From: H111-94 sp034436045
GTDB taxonomy: Bacteria; Chloroflexota; Ktedonobacteria; Ktedonobacterales; Ktedonobacteraceae
Reading direction: 5' to 3'
Assembly (NCBI GenBank): GCA_034436045.1
Contig: DAOTVZ010000279.1
Coordinates: forward strand, 1-15,068
Length of the DNA stretch: 15,068 nt
Shown here: piece by piece, positions 5,600-12,683 of the stretch
Numbering within the stretch: position 1 is the first letter of the stretch
Layout: the number at the start of each line of letters is the position of its first letter
Position numbers and translations under genes: made by a program
The notes under the pieces: model-generated
Seen by the model: the letters and a program-made list of their open reading frames with translations, nothing else
Databases searched by the model: none
What the model was told of the DNA's origin: nothing

Positions 5600-8443
5600 T
5601 CACTCGTAGCGCAAGACCTCTAATGGGCGCACGTGAACGGCTTGCCAGGAGACGAGCAGGGCCATCAGCATGGTGAGCAGGGCAGTGGCGGCAACCATCA
5701 GCACAAGCAGCCATGCGCTGACGCCGAGTTGCAGTTGAAAAACGAAGCGGCTCAAGGCAGTCACTGCGCTCGTGACCAGCAACATCGCCACCAGCGCGCC
5801 CAGCAAGCCAAGCAGACCATGCTCGATCAATACCGTTGCCAGCACAGAACGGCTGGTGTAGCCCAAAGCTTTGAGGATGCCGATCTCGCGCTGTCGCTCC
5901 AGCATAGCCAGCGCGACAGCATTGGCGATAATCACGAAGCCCGCGATCAATGCCAGCGAGGCCAGCGTGGTGAGCATGACAATGACATTTGCCAGTATTT
6001 GATCAATAATACCGGCGATATCGACCACGCTAATCACAAAGGCACCGGGCACTGCCTTGTTGACCTGACGCTTGAGCGTCGGTATCTGGTCGGGATTGAC
6101 CTTGAGTGAAAAGACATCCAGCACATGTCCATCCCCCAATTGCTGCGTCACCTGCTGATCGGCCAGAATGGCGGCAAAGTTGAAATTTTTGGTCGGGTCA
6201 GAGCTATCATAAAAACCTACGATGGTCAGTTGTCGCGTGATCTTACCATCCGCGCTCTGCACAATCAGCGTATCGCCGACACGCAAATTTAAAGGATATA
6301 GCTCCAGGCGCGCATTCATCACCACATTATTCGTGCCCGCGTCAGAGGTGCGTAGATTGCGTCCATTGCTCATCACCAGATCAGGGATATTGTTCTTACC
6401 CTGTGCGAGCGCAAAGCCTTCAATATCGCTCATATCGCTCAGAACGGCGCTTTTGGTTAATAGCGAGTGACTATCAATGCTCTGCAATACGGTATTGATG
6501 TCCTTACCGGCCACGAAGAGCGGATAAATCTGCTGCACGACAGGATTGACAATGGTTTTATTGGTGTCGATGCCCGAAACATGGGATAGCTGCTCCTGCA
6601 CTCTCTGCACCTGCGCTGGCTGCACAACCACGAAGACGTTGCGTGTAAAAAGCTGATTCAACGTGCTGGTAATGGTATTTTCGACGCCTTGCCCAAGCAC
6701 CAGCACCAAGCCGATGGCAAACACGCCAACGAAGAGCGCCGTCAATGTCGTGGTCGAACGCACACGCTGACGCCCCAGGTTGCGATAGGCCAGCATTACC
6801 GGCGTTTTCCAGCCACGTGGCAAAAACATGGCCAGACAATTCACCAGCGTCGCCAGCCCGTAGACTAGCGCGCTGGCTAGCAGCATAATGCCCAGGCCCC
6901 CCAGCGCGATCAAGGCACATAGCCCCAGCGTATCCTGACCATAATCGGCGGCAACGCCTCGAATGAAGTTACCAAGCCAGCTTAAACCGACAAAGGCCAG
7001 CGCGGCAAGCACAATCGCCGCCAGCGCAACCAGCAGCCAGTACAACATGCGCGGTTGTGGACGCTCATACACCGGCAATTTTGAGATCGCCAGGATCAAC
7101 AGGCTCAAACCGAGCGCCAGTATGACAATCGCTAGCGCGCCGCCATAGACCACCAGTAGCGCCGTCTGCACATTCTGTAAGATAATTGCTGCCAGTATCA
7201 CGAACAGCACAGAGAGCAGGAGCAGCAGCAACAACGTCACGAGCCGCGAAGAGGCACGCATACCCTCATGGCTCTCGCGCAGCACCACGAGCGGACGCAC
7301 CTGACTGGCCTGCACAATCGGCAACAGGCCAAAGATTAGCGTCGTCGCAAGGCCGATCAGCAGGCCGGAGCCAATGGTGGTCGCGTCCAACACTATTGGC
7401 AAGCTAAGTTGAAAAGCCTGCCCAACAACCGCGCCCACCACATAGCTGGCGGCAACACCTGAGCCGGTGCCAACCACGCCACCAACGATGCCCAGTAACG
7501 CGGCTTCCAGGCCGAAGAGCGCATAGAGGTCGCCGCGCCGATAACCGGTCGTCTTGAGCATAGCGATCTCGACCTGCCGTCGTCGCAACAGAACCTGCAT
7601 GGTATTGATAATACCGATGCCGCCGATAAAGAGGGCCAGCAGACCAATGATGCGCAAGAACAACTGTATCTGCTGCACCTGCTGCTGGCGTTGTTTGAGC
7701 AAATCCTGCGCGGTAATCACCTGCACGCCCTGAAAGTGCTGCGCCAATTGATTTTTCACGCCCTGAAAGTGCGCAGCGGACACAGTAATGTAGACAGTAT
7801 CATACGCTCCAAGCGCGTCAACGCCCTTCACACCGTACATCTCTTCAATAGCCGTTTGTGAAATCAGCACCTGCGACCCGTTATAGGCCCCGCTTTCCTG
7901 AAACTCCGCTGCCACGATCACAGGAATGATATGTCCATCCAGCAACTTTACCTGGTATTTACTGCCAATATGCGCGTGCAGCGCCTGAAAAACATGTGCG
8001 CTCATCGCTACCGCATGCTCACGCACGATAGACTGCACGCTCAGACTGGATGAGGGCACGATAAAATGAGGCTGACCGACGAGCGGAAAATTAGCCGAGA
8101 CGGCCACCAGATCGAAATTCACTAGATCACCCGAAGGCAATGTGACACTGCCAGCCGAGGTATAGGAAGTTGCATATGCTGAAATAAGTCCCTGCTGACG
8201 CAATTTATCAATATAGGCAATGTCACCTGGACGAAGCGGCACGAGGCTGGCGTTGAGGCGAATATCGCCGCCATTGGCGGCCACCACATTGCCCACCAGC
8301 GCCTGCTGCACGCTCAATCCTACCAGTTGCAAGGCCACAATCGCCATCACACCAACTGCCACACAAAACATCGCCAGCACCGTGCGTTGTCCACCGCGCA
8401 ACAGTGAGCGCGTCGCGTAGGACCAGTAAAGAGCCAGTTTCAT
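5600..8443 (-). CDS. FtsX/MacB-type ABC transporter permease, duplicated form
   Basis: 947-residue integral membrane protein with two FtsX-type modules. The first starts with a TM helix at about 22-44, then an extracytoplasmic MacB-like core (about 45-255), then helices around 258-380 carrying the signature RRRQVEIAMLKTTGYRRGDL. A hydrophobic bridge of several helices (about 400-550) follows. The second module opens with AYRNLGRQRVRSTTT and a TM helix, has a second extracytoplasmic domain (about 600-810) and ends with ERQREIGILKALGYTSRSVL and final helices, finishing in the typical VRPLEVLRYE tail. About ten helices fit the LolC/MacB permease superfamily used for lipoprotein, peptide or lipid extrusion or for mechanotransmission. 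No ATP-binding subunit is encoded next to it within this window, so the partner must lie elsewhere. The ribosome binding site is poor (GGGGAT about 11 nt upstream). Confidence 0.88.
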   Translation of the reverse strand: MKLALYWSYATRSLLRGGQRTVLAMFCVAVGVMAIVALQLVGLSVQQALVGNVVAANGGDIRLNASLVPLRPGDIAYIDKLRQQGLISAYATSYTSAGSVTLPSGDLVNFDLVAVSANFPLVGQPHFIVPSSSLSVQSIVREHAVAMSAHVFQALHAHIGSKYQVKLLDGHIIPVIVAAEFQESGAYNGSQVLISQTAIEEMYGVKGVDALGAYDTVYITVSAAHFQGVKNQLAQHFQGVQVITAQDLLKQRQQQVQQIQLFLRIIGLLALFIGGIGIINTMQVLLRRRQVEIAMLKTTGYRRGDLYALFGLEAALLGIVGGVVGTGSGVAASYVVGAVVGQAFQLSLPIVLDATTIGSGLLIGLATTLIFGLLPIVQASQVRPLVVLRESHEGMRASSRLVTLLLLLLLSVLFVILAAIILQNVQTALLVVYGGALAIVILALGLSLLILAISKLPVYERPQPRMLYWLLVALAAIVLAALAFVGLSWLGNFIRGVAADYGQDTLGLCALIALGGLGIMLLASALVYGLATLVNCLAMFLPRGWKTPVMLAYRNLGRQRVRSTTTLTALFVGVFAIGLVLVLGQGVENTITSTLNQLFTRNVFVVVQPAQVQRVQEQLSHVSGIDTNKTIVNPVVQQIYPLFVAGKDINTVLQSIDSHSLLTKSAVLSDMSDIEGFALAQGKNNIPDLVMSNGRNLRTSDAGTNNVVMNARLELYPLNLRVGDTLIVQSADGKITRQLTIVGFYDSSDPTKNFNFAAILADQQVTQQLGDGHVLDVFSLKVNPDQIPTLKRQVNKAVPGAFVISVVDIAGIIDQILANVIVMLTTLASLALIAGFVIIANAVALAMLERQREIGILKALGYTSRSVLATVLIEHGLLGLLGALVAMLLVTSAVTALSRFVFQLQLGVSAWLLVLMVAATALLTMLMALLVSWQAVHVRPLEVLRYE

Positions 8444-8492
8444 TGTCGTGTTCTATCCCCGGTTCCGTATAGGCCGATTACCACATCATTAT

Positions 8493-8498
8493 ATTATA
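8493..8498 (-). promoter_or_regulatory. Possible -10 element upstream of the permease
   Basis: The minus strand reads CTTATAATATAATG here, with overlapping TATAAT hexamers 50 nt upstream of the permease ATG. No good -35 was found. Confidence 0.3.
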
Positions 8499-8576
8499 AG
8501 CCTGACATCTTGAGAGCCGTTTCAGAAAGGATGTGTTCGGCCCTACGACATGTCATAACCGTTAAGAAATCTCCTC

Positions 8577-8606
8577 TTCACCTCAACCATGTTATTCTGC
8601 TAGACT
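8577..8606 (+). promoter_or_regulatory. Possible promoter of the Rpn-like gene
   Basis: TTCACC at 8577-8582 and TAGACT at 8601-8606 are separated by 18 nt. Each matches the consensus at 4 of 6 positions. The pair lies correctly upstream of the strong ribosome binding site at 8625. It is only a weak match and is listed because of its position in a divergent intergenic region. Confidence 0.25.
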
Positions 8607-8624
8607 CATACCATCTTTGAGGTT

Positions 8625-8630
8625 AGGAGG
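8625..8630 (+). promoter_or_regulatory. Ribosome binding site that fixes the Rpn-like start
   Basis: A perfect AGGAGG (within TTAGGAGGG) lies 10 nt before the ATG at 8641. An in-frame TTG at 8617 lies upstream of this site and would be an unlikely start. Confidence 0.75.
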
Positions 8631-8640
8631 GCAGGTCACT

Positions 8641-9741
8641 ATGCGCAAACGTCACCGCACAACTATTCCCCCCAGGCAACCACATAAGCACACTACCACA
8701 CCACTCGTACAGCAACAACCATATGATAATCTCATGAAATCGCTCTTTGAAGGCAACGAGCAGCAAGCCATCGGTGTGTTTCTCCCCGGCGCTCAGTATC
8801 TCGAAACCCTTACTATCGAGGCTATTAGAACGCCCTTACGTGTAGATCGCACCTACAGAATTCATTATCAAGGGAACAACTATATTCTCCACATCGAATT
8901 TGAGTCGGGTTCTAACCCGCGCATGGGTGCCAGATTGCTGAATTATCATGCCTACTTGCACTATAAATACGATCTACCAGTTCTCTCTATCATCATCTAT
9001 CTCTTTCCCACCTCTATTGTTCAGTCACCCTATCATGAAATCGGTGGAGAGCGGGAAATCGTGACCTTTCACTTCCACACTATTGCCCTATGGAAAGAAG
9101 ATGCTAGTAAGTACTTACAACAGCATGTGGTCGGCATGTATCCCTTGTTGCCAACGATGGCTAATGTGGACAAAGGACTCCTGTCACAAGCACTTGAGGA
9201 AATGGTACAATATTACCAGGATGATGAAACCAAATTAGGTGAACAACTCAGGTGGCTAGGAGTCTTGCTTCGTCGCTCTGATACTGTCGCTATTGATGAC
9301 AAAGAAGCAATTCAGGAGGAAATGAGCGTGTTAGACAAATTATTAGAGGAAGACCCCTATCTGCAAAAGAAAATTGCCGCAGGTATCACAAAGGGGATCG
9401 CCAAAGCATTACCCGAACTTGAGGCCCAACTTGAAGCCCAACTTGAGAAGAAACTGCGGGCCAAAATTCAGGCAGAACTCAGAGCGAAAGCGGAGGCAGA
9501 AGCCAGAACTGCCAAAGCTCAGGCAGAGGCAGAAGCCAGAACTGCTCAAGCCGCAATAGCAAGCTTACAGGAGGCCGCCTTACATATCGTCGAAGTACGT
9601 TTTCCTCAATTACAGTCGCTGGCTCAAAAAAAGTTACCCGTTATAAAAGATGCAAAAAGTTTGGGGCTGCTCACAACACAACTGGCTCTGGCACCCAATG
9701 AAGAGACTGCGCGCTGGCTGCTAGAGACGCTTCAAATCTAA
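8641..9741 (+). CDS. Rpn-family PD-(D/E)XK nuclease with coiled-coil tail
   Basis: 366 residues. The N-terminal half resembles Rpn/transposase_31-type recombination-promoting nucleases: D69 in RVDRTY, then HIEFES with E86 and E88, then MGARLLNYHAYLHYKYDLPV and a hydrophobic IIIYLF strand. Relatives usually have ExQ or ExK at this point, whereas here it is ExE (E86-F-E88), so catalytic competence is uncertain. Residues 255-312 form an Ala/Glu/Arg/Gln-rich coiled coil made of short tandem repeats, followed by a conserved-looking C-terminal helical segment (ETARWLLETLQI). The gene is visibly more AT-rich than its neighbours and stands alone on the plus strand between minus-strand genes, suggesting later acquisition. 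Such genes are often multicopy and associated with DNA cleavage and RecA-independent recombination or phage defence. No transposon ends are seen around it. A strong AGGAGG site supports the ATG start. Confidence 0.75.
   Translation: MRKRHRTTIPPRQPHKHTTTPLVQQQPYDNLMKSLFEGNEQQAIGVFLPGAQYLETLTIEAIRTPLRVDRTYRIHYQGNNYILHIEFESGSNPRMGARLLNYHAYLHYKYDLPVLSIIIYLFPTSIVQSPYHEIGGEREIVTFHFHTIALWKEDASKYLQQHVVGMYPLLPTMANVDKGLLSQALEEMVQYYQDDETKLGEQLRWLGVLLRRSDTVAIDDKEAIQEEMSVLDKLLEEDPYLQKKIAAGITKGIAKALPELEAQLEAQLEKKLRAKIQAELRAKAEAEARTAKAQAEAEARTAQAAIASLQEAALHIVEVRFPQLQSLAQKKLPVIKDAKSLGLLTTQLALAPNEETARWLLETLQI
9418..9545 (+). repeat. In-frame tandem repeats encoding the coiled coil
   Basis: Two repeat families sit inside the Rpn-like gene. 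A 12-nt unit CTTGARGCCCAA occurs at 9418 and 9430, and a diverged copy begins at 9442 (encoding LEAQ, LEAQ, LEK). A 20-nt block GAGGCAGAAGCCAGAACTGC recurs exactly at 9493 and 9526, a 33-nt period that encodes an 11-residue AEAEARTA-type repeat. Both periods are multiples of three and keep the frame. The copies are nearly identical at DNA level, which points to recent expansion by slippage or unequal recombination. Confidence 0.85.
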
Positions 9742-9798
9742 AAGATATGACCTTCAGTATGTTATCCCCTGTAAATAGCATACTGAAGGTCGTATCTT
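9742..9798. terminator. 20-bp hairpin between convergent genes
   Basis: AAGATATGACCTTCAGTATG (9742-9761) pairs with 9779-9798 over 20 bp with one T-G wobble and a 17-nt loop. The stem begins on the base after the Rpn-like stop codon and ends 25 nt before the aldehyde dehydrogenase stop codon. Read on the minus strand the stem is followed by TTTTAG, so it serves best as a terminator for the catabolic cluster. On the plus strand only a short CTTCC follows. It may work in both directions. Confidence 0.7.
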
Positions 9799-9823
9799 CC
9801 ATGTTCGTCACATCCTCTGTAGT

Positions 9824-11320
9824 CTATTCAGCGTCGCCGAAGATGGTGTAGTGCCAGCCTTTGCGCGCCTCGCCGCTCAACTCAATCATGACATGTTTGA
9901 TCTGCGTATACTCCTCGAACGAGTACATGGACATGTCTTTGCCGATGCCGCTCTCTTTGTAGCCACCGTGCGGCATCTCCGAAGTTAGCGGCAAATGGTC
10001 GTTGACCCAGACGGTGCCAAATTTAAGCGTGTTAGCCGCACGCATGGCTTTGAAGACATCGCGCGTCCAGACCGAGGCCGCCAGACCGTACACGACACCA
10101 TTGGCCTTCGCCAGCACCTCTTCTTCAGTCTTGAAGCGGCTCACGACCACGACAGGGCCGAAGACCTCGTTTTGCATGATCTCAGCGTCATTGCGCTCCT
10201 CGGCAATCACCGTTGGCTCGAAGAAAAAGCCCTGCTCGAAACCGGGGACGCTGGCGCGTTTCCCACCGACCAGAATATTGGCCCCATCGCGCAATGCCCG
10301 TTCGACATAGCCCTCAACACGCTCGCGCTGGCGTGCCGAGATTAAAGGCCCCATGTCGGTGCTTTCGCTACCGGGATCGCCGACGCGAATCTGCCTGACC
10401 TTGCTCATGAACGACTGTATAAAGGCGTCATAGGCACTGTCCTGCACGTAGATGCGCGTGGCGGCGGTGCAGTCCTGTCCGCAGTTGACATAGCCGCCGA
10501 CAACCGCGCCGTTGGCTGCCGCCTCAATATCGGCATCGTCATACACGATAAAGGGGGCCTTGCCGCCCAATTCCAGGTGAATGCGCTTGATGGTATCCGC
10601 TGCCGCACGCATGACATACTTTCCACTGCGCGTGCTGCCGGTAATCGAGACCATATTGACATCTTTATGGCTCACCAGACTGGGCGCGATCTCCGGGCCG
10701 TCCGCAATGATGTTGAGGACACCCGCCGGAATACCCGCCTCTAAGGCCAGCTCGCCCAGCTTGAGCGCAGTCAGTGGTGTTTCCGGCGAGGGCTTAAACA
10801 CGACGCAGTTACCGGCGGCAAGCGCGGGGCCAAGCTTCCACATCGCCATCATAAAGGGATAATTCCAGGGCGCGACCGAGGCCACCACACCCACCGGCTC
10901 GCGGCGAATGATACTGGTATGCCCACCCGTGTACTCGCTGGCAGCAAGACCTGAGAGGTGCCGTGCCGCACCCGCGAAGAAGCGCAGGTTATCGAGCGCA
11001 AAGGGCAGGTCGCTATCGCGCGCCAGTTTGATCGGCTTGCCGGTATCCTGCGATTCGAGAACCGCTAGCTCGCTCAAATGCTCCTCGATCAGCGAGGCCA
11101 GTTTCTCCATGATAGCGGCGCGTGAGGCATGCGGCAAAGCAGACCAGCGCCCATCATCAAAAGCTGCGCGCGCCGCCGCCACCGCGCGGTTCATGTCATC
11201 GAGCGTGGTTTCCGGTATCTCCGCGATCACAGCACCGGTCGCGGGATTGATGTCGCTATAGGTTTTGCCCGTGCTACTGCCAACTAATTCGCCATTGATA
11301 AGCAGCTTGTAATCGCTCAT
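9824..11320 (-). CDS. Aldehyde dehydrogenase, PatD-like (aminobutyraldehyde type)
   Basis: 498-residue NAD(P)-dependent aldehyde dehydrogenase. Hallmarks are APWNYP with N153 (oxyanion hole), K176 in FKPSPET, the GSTRSGK cofactor loop (228-234), the general base E250 in ELGGKAP and the nucleophile C284 in NCGQDCTAATR. The GQDCTA context around the cysteine is the form seen in 4-aminobutyraldehyde dehydrogenases (PatD) and related omega-amino-aldehyde dehydrogenases. The family oxidises 4-aminobutanal to GABA or similar amino aldehydes and cyclic imines to acids. It is the third gene of a minus-strand cluster after a PatA-like aminotransferase and a lysine-dehydrogenase-like enzyme. A 169-nt AT-rich gap before it suggests it may also have its own promoter. 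The ATG follows AAAGGGG at 7-nt spacing. Alternative identities are betaine-aldehyde or allysine dehydrogenase. Confidence 0.85.
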   Translation of the reverse strand: MSDYKLLINGELVGSSTGKTYSDINPATGAVIAEIPETTLDDMNRAVAAARAAFDDGRWSALPHASRAAIMEKLASLIEEHLSELAVLESQDTGKPIKLARDSDLPFALDNLRFFAGAARHLSGLAASEYTGGHTSIIRREPVGVVASVAPWNYPFMMAMWKLGPALAAGNCVVFKPSPETPLTALKLGELALEAGIPAGVLNIIADGPEIAPSLVSHKDVNMVSITGSTRSGKYVMRAAADTIKRIHLELGGKAPFIVYDDADIEAAANGAVVGGYVNCGQDCTAATRIYVQDSAYDAFIQSFMSKVRQIRVGDPGSESTDMGPLISARQRERVEGYVERALRDGANILVGGKRASVPGFEQGFFFEPTVIAEERNDAEIMQNEVFGPVVVVSRFKTEEEVLAKANGVVYGLAASVWTRDVFKAMRAANTLKFGTVWVNDHLPLTSEMPHGGYKESGIGKDMSMYSFEEYTQIKHVMIELSGEARKGWHYTIFGDAE

Positions 11321-11422
11321 AAATGACCCCTTTCACAAATTTGCCTGGCCAAATAATTTTTCGTAGAGTGATCCACCTGTTTCGTTACTTATTCGCGCAG
11401 ACAGGGGGAAATAATTACGAAT

Positions 11423-11462
11423 ATTTTATCACAGGCGGATTCCTTCTTCTAATTTTATCACA
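11423..11462 (-). promoter_or_regulatory. Paired direct repeat TGTGATAAAAT upstream of the aldehyde dehydrogenase
   Basis: On the minus strand the 11-mer TGTGATAAAAT occurs twice, at 11462-11452 and 11433-11423, with starts 29 nt apart in the AT-rich gap between the dehydrogenase-like gene and the aldehyde dehydrogenase gene. The copies could be binding sites for a regulator on one helix face, or two -10-like elements (TAAAAT). Neither has a good -35. The repeat itself is certain and its function is inferred. Confidence 0.4.
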
Positions 11463-11489
11463 TCCAGGCTGTGCAATTCTCACTCCCTT

Positions 11490-12659
11490 TTACACGTTGC
11501 CTTCCGTTATTTTTGTTTCCACGTGCAGGTCATAGCGCTCCAGAGCGGCGAAGAAAGGGGCGACGGGAACGCAGCGTTCTGGCCCCATTGCACCGCGCTC
11601 GCTGATTTCGCCGCTGGCAAGCATGTGACCAACGACGCCGAGCGGCATGCCGGTATCGAAAGCACCAGCGCTGATGCCCCAGCGCCGATAGGGCAGCACG
11701 ATCATTTGATTGATGATCTGCTGGCGTTGCCCGCCGCTCTCGCCCTCAACTACGACACGCAGGACATCACAATCTTGCGGCTCGGCGCGCTCTGCCGGAA
11801 AACGTTCCAGCAGCGTTGCCAGTACCTCGCGCGGCACAACCTTCACGCCGCGCACGGTCATTGGCTCGCTGCTGCCGAAGCCGAGATCGACCAGGAACTT
11901 GAGCTTGCTCATAAAGTCGCCGGGGAAGGCAATCTTGAACGAGACGTACCGGATACCTTTATCCTGAAATGAGACGGGGAAGGTGGCACACTCGGAGTGC
12001 AACGAGTAAATGGCGGTAGCACGCCCGACCGGTGGCGGAAAGTCGATCTCTTCCTGTCCGCTGAGCGGGGCCTGGGCGTACCACTGCCCATCCTGAAACA
12101 CCTGTGGCTCTTTGGTGAACTCATCCAGGATGGTGCGAATGGAATACGGTGCGACCAGAGGCGCGCTTGAGGGTGTGTTATCGCTACAGCCCAACTGCAC
12201 TTTGATACTCTCCACGCGCTCAAGACACTCAACAGCCAGACGCGCCAGCATGTTGGTAATGCCCGGCGTGCCGCCCATGCCCAGCACAGCGGTGATACCG
12301 GCCTCTTTCGCTTCAGCATCAAGCGCCATTAGCGTGCGCGACATGTGGAACAGGCCGCCCAGATCGGCATAATGCACCTTCGCGCGAATGCACGCTCGTA
12401 AGACCGGTAGATTGTAGATGTAATCCACCGCGCTCAGCACCACGCTGGCTCCGCGCAACAAGTGTGCCAACGCATCTTCGTCGGTCACATCGATCTGTTT
12501 AACCACGATGCTCGGACATCGCAACGCGGCGGCTACTTCGCGCGCACGTTCCTCGTGATAGTCGGCCAGCGTAATCTGCTCAACATCGTCATATTCGCTC
12601 AGAGTACGCACCGTGACACGCCCCATCGCACCCGCGCCGCCAAGAACGATGATATGCAC
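11490..12659 (-). CDS. Lysine 6-dehydrogenase-like (saccharopine dehydrogenase family)
   Basis: 389 residues from the chosen GTG. It has an N-terminal Rossmann fold with GGAGAMG and an acidic D at the end of strand 2 (TLADYHEERA), which favours NAD over NADP. The family blocks YADLGG, GMGGTPGITN, FPGDFMSKLKFLVDLGF and VRGVKVVPREVL, and the C-terminal VGHMLASGEISERG, match the layout of lysine 6-dehydrogenases, which oxidatively deaminate the epsilon-amino group of L-lysine to the cyclic imine of allysine. Other saccharopine-dehydrogenase-fold enzymes (saccharopine reductase, carboxynorspermidine dehydrogenase) are possible. An in-frame GTG at 12680 is only 3 nt after the aminotransferase stop. 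The GTG at 12659 has AAGGAG 8 nt before it and starts right at the Rossmann strand, so it is preferred. It is placed between amine-metabolism genes in one putative operon. Confidence 0.75.
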   Translation of the reverse strand: MHIIVLGGAGAMGRVTVRTLSEYDDVEQITLADYHEERAREVAAALRCPSIVVKQIDVTDEDALAHLLRGASVVLSAVDYIYNLPVLRACIRAKVHYADLGGLFHMSRTLMALDAEAKEAGITAVLGMGGTPGITNMLARLAVECLERVESIKVQLGCSDNTPSSAPLVAPYSIRTILDEFTKEPQVFQDGQWYAQAPLSGQEEIDFPPPVGRATAIYSLHSECATFPVSFQDKGIRYVSFKIAFPGDFMSKLKFLVDLGFGSSEPMTVRGVKVVPREVLATLLERFPAERAEPQDCDVLRVVVEGESGGQRQQIINQMIVLPYRRWGISAGAFDTGMPLGVVGHMLASGEISERGAMGPERCVPVAPFFAALERYDLHVETKITEGNV

Positions 12660-12667
12660 AGGATTCG

Positions 12668-12673
12668 CTCCTT
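12668..12673 (-). promoter_or_regulatory. Ribosome binding site that fixes the dehydrogenase start
   Basis: AAGGAG on the minus strand lies 8 nt before the GTG at 12659. It lies inside the extra coding sequence that would exist if translation began at the GTG at 12680, so the shorter protein is favoured. Confidence 0.6.
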
Positions 12674-12683
12674 CGCTCACTTA

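Noticed and set aside
4721..5623. Long plus-strand open frame of 300 codons opposite the epimerase.
   Set aside because: It is the antisense shadow of a clear enolase-superfamily gene whose catalytic residues are all in the minus-strand frame.
8641..9798. Rpn-like gene plus hairpin as a complete insertion sequence.
   Set aside because: I see no terminal inverted repeats, target duplication or DDE/HUH transposase motifs around it. Only the gene and a downstream hairpin can be supported.
11523..11972. Plus-strand open frames opposite the lysine-dehydrogenase-like gene.
   Set aside because: These are GC-rich antisense frames with no recognisable domain. The minus-strand frame carries the conserved Rossmann and family motifs.
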